Shown here piece after piece: positions 63,014-64,000 of a stretch of DNA of 64,000 bases. This DNA comes from Nostoc sp. NIES-4103 (lineage in GTDB: Bacteria > Cyanobacteriota > Cyanobacteriia > Cyanobacteriales > Nostocaceae), in NCBI RefSeq assembly GCF_002368335.1, contig NZ_AP018288.1, forward strand, positions 7,680,389-7,744,388, read 5' to 3'. The notes under the pieces were generated by a model that saw only the letters and a list, made by a program, of their open reading frames with translations, was not told the DNA's origin and searched no databases. A program made the translations under genes and the position numbers. Numbering within the stretch: position 1 is the first letter of the stretch; the number at the start of each line of letters is the position of its first letter.

Positions 63014-63256
63014 ATGGCAAATATTACTCTTTCTGAACTACATATTGCTGGTTCTGAATTGTTCCAAGATTCTGAAAGCTTTCTCAACGAACTGAACAAT
63101 GTAGACTCTATTTCTGGTGGTAGCTACGGTAGCCACGTCAGTGACATTTCAACATTAACTAAGCTAGCTGAAGCATTTGTTAATGTTTATGGCATTGGTC
63201 ACATTGCCTATTTAGCTAAGTCATTCAGCCACAGCGATAGCTACAGCGGTTACTAA
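63014..63256 (+). CDS. Double-glycine-leader peptide, array copy 4
   Basis: 80 residues, 382 bp after copy 3. The protein is identical to copy 2. Only the spacer behind it has changed. CGGAG ribosome site. Identity with copy 2 across gene and upstream spacer points to duplication of two-gene blocks or gene conversion. Confidence 0.8.
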   Translation: MANITLSELHIAGSELFQDSESFLNELNNVDSISGGSYGSHVSDISTLTKLAEAFVNVYGIGHIAYLAKSFSHSDSYSGY

Positions 63257-63289
63257 TAGCTGAATAGTTAACTACTGGTATAGATGGCT

Positions 63290-63366
63290 CTTTTGGAGTT
63301 ATAGGTAAAAAGTAATTTCTGTTAAAAACAGAGTCTTTTTAATTAAGAAAAACTTCAAAAGGCTCA
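63290..63366 (+). terminator. Nested hairpin after array copy 4
   Basis: An outer stem CTTTTGGAGTT / AACTTCAAAAG encloses TCTGTT-AAA-AACAGA (63318-63332) followed by GTCTTTTT. The inner hairpin with its T run looks like a true terminator, unlike those after copies 1-3. Confidence 0.6.
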
Positions 63367-63416
63367 TGAAAAAGCAGATTATCGTTTAATTACAATAAGT
63401 GGATTAGGACAAAATC

Positions 63417-63656
63417 ATGGCAAATATCACTCTTACTGAATTACATACAACTGGTTCTGAATTATTTCAAGATTCCGAAAGTTTTCTCAACGAACTGAAC
63501 AATTTAGACTCTATTTCGGGTGGTGACTACAGTAGTGGCGTCAGCGACTTTTCGACAATAATTAAGCTAGCTGAGGCATTTGTTGATGTGTACGCCATTA
63601 ATCACATTGCTTGGATAGCTAAGTCATTCAGCCACAGCAATGATACGCACTACTAA
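63417..63656 (+). CDS. Double-glycine-leader peptide, array copy 5
   Basis: 79 residues, 403 bp after copy 4 and the most diverged. The leader has TELHTTGSELFQDS and NNLDSISGG. The core reads DYSSGVSDFSTIIKLAEAFV, then DVYAINHIAWIAKSFSHSND and THY. The helix and the KSFSHS block are kept, so these are the constrained parts. The ribosome site is weaker (AGGACA). It likely has its own transcript, since copy 4 ends with a terminator. Confidence 0.8.
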   Translation: MANITLTELHTTGSELFQDSESFLNELNNLDSISGGDYSSGVSDFSTIIKLAEAFVDVYAINHIAWIAKSFSHSNDTHY

Positions 63657-63685
63657 TAGCTAAAAAATTAACTAATTAGCTATCT

Positions 63686-63765
63686 AGCTCTTTTGAGATT
63701 AAAGCTAAAAAGCAATTTATGTGTTTCACATAAATTTTCTCCATAATAAACAATCTTAAAGAGCT
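63686..63765 (+). terminator. Nested hairpin after array copy 5
   Basis: An outer stem AGCTCTTTTGAGATT / AATCTTAAAGAGCT encloses a perfect 10-bp hairpin AATTTATGTG-TTT-CACATAAATT (63714-63736). Same position and outer sequence as the earlier intercistronic hairpins. Confidence 0.6.
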
Positions 63766-63922
63766 AGATTCAGCGAAATATAAGTTAATGAGCTGTAGAT
63801 TTTAATTAAGTAGCTCAACGTAATTAAACATAAAATTGCATTAGCATAAAAGGTAATAAAGCTAAATAATTGCTAAGACTGTATTTTATGTTTTTCAAAG
63901 TTTATCTACTTAATTAAAAGCG

Positions 63923-64000
63923 AGCTTTTTCAATTAATTGAGCGATGTAGGCTCCATTTCTGGGAGTAGCTACAACAGCATCAGCAACGTTTCGATGTAA
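63923..64000 (+). pseudogene. Decayed sixth copy of the array peptide
   Basis: From AGCTTTTTCAATTAATTGAG to the window end the sequence aligns base for base with AGCTTTCTCAACGAACTGAA… of the intact copies. In that frame it has a TAA in the leader, GSISGS in place of SISGG and a stop at the end (SMTAA-like). No start codon or first half of the leader remains. It shows the array was longer. Confidence 0.6.

Noticed and set aside
61868..63656. 382-bp periodic repeats as a CRISPR or satellite
   Set aside because: Each period holds a complete open frame with its own ribosome site and a conserved protein, so it is a gene array.

Overview
The window is chromosome of a filamentous, probably heterocyst-forming cyanobacterium (order Nostocales, Nostoc/Anabaena-like). 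Signs of this are frequent HIP1 octamers (GCGATCGC), heptanucleotide tandem repeats between genes, a DevB/DevC exporter pair of the heterocyst type, PEP-CTERM proteins, ferredoxin-dependent sulfite reductase, and the AT-rich, repeat-rich spacers usual in these genomes. I recognised no species.

Layout. 1-9.3 kb: a truncated unknown gene, an orphan PstB-like ATPase, a TPR-CHAT protein, anmK (with a repeat inserted in the reading frame) and sulfite reductase with a fused ribbon-helix-helix tail and a structured leader. 9.6-14.2 kb: an outer-membrane barrel protein, an ADP-ribosylglycohydrolase and three conserved cyanobacterial unknowns. 14.5-17.7 kb: a small accessory patch between tRNA genes, with tRNA-Arg, a PD-(D/E)XK endonuclease, an AbiEii-like nucleotidyltransferase with a small partner, an intact IS5-type element, then tRNA-Thr and tRNA-Tyr. 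17.8-25.5 kb: an ABC exporter, a secreted protein, a ChuX-like protein and the housekeeping series ffh-rpsP-khpA-rpsU-phoH, all on the minus strand. 25.7-36.8 kb: an FAD monooxygenase, two PEP-CTERM proteins, a DsbA-like isomerase, Xaa-Pro aminopeptidase, a small lipoprotein, a PhzF-like enzyme, devBC without devA, a lipocalin-like protein and a DUF2358 protein.

37.7-54.9 kb is a compact hybrid PKS/NRPS cluster. The first megasynthase reads KS-AT-DH-CMeT-ER-KR-ACP-Cy-A(Cys)-PCP and the second KS-AT-ACP-TE. A translationally coupled Baeyer-Villiger-like flavoprotein and a small membrane protein follow. The domain order predicts a C-methylated acyl chain, a cysteine-derived thiazoline and one unreduced malonyl extension. 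The two AT domains lie in a 1330-bp DNA repeat that is nearly identical, so one copy was converted or duplicated recently.

55.3-59.8 kb holds a DUF4332 protein, a TetR regulator and a pair of M16 peptidase-like proteins. 60.2-64 kb holds small double-glycine-leader peptide genes: one singleton, then five tandem copies with hairpins between them, and a decayed sixth copy at the window edge. No modification or export enzyme for them is visible before the window ends.

Several families of short palindromic or MITE-like repeats lie in the spacers and in places have entered coding sequence.
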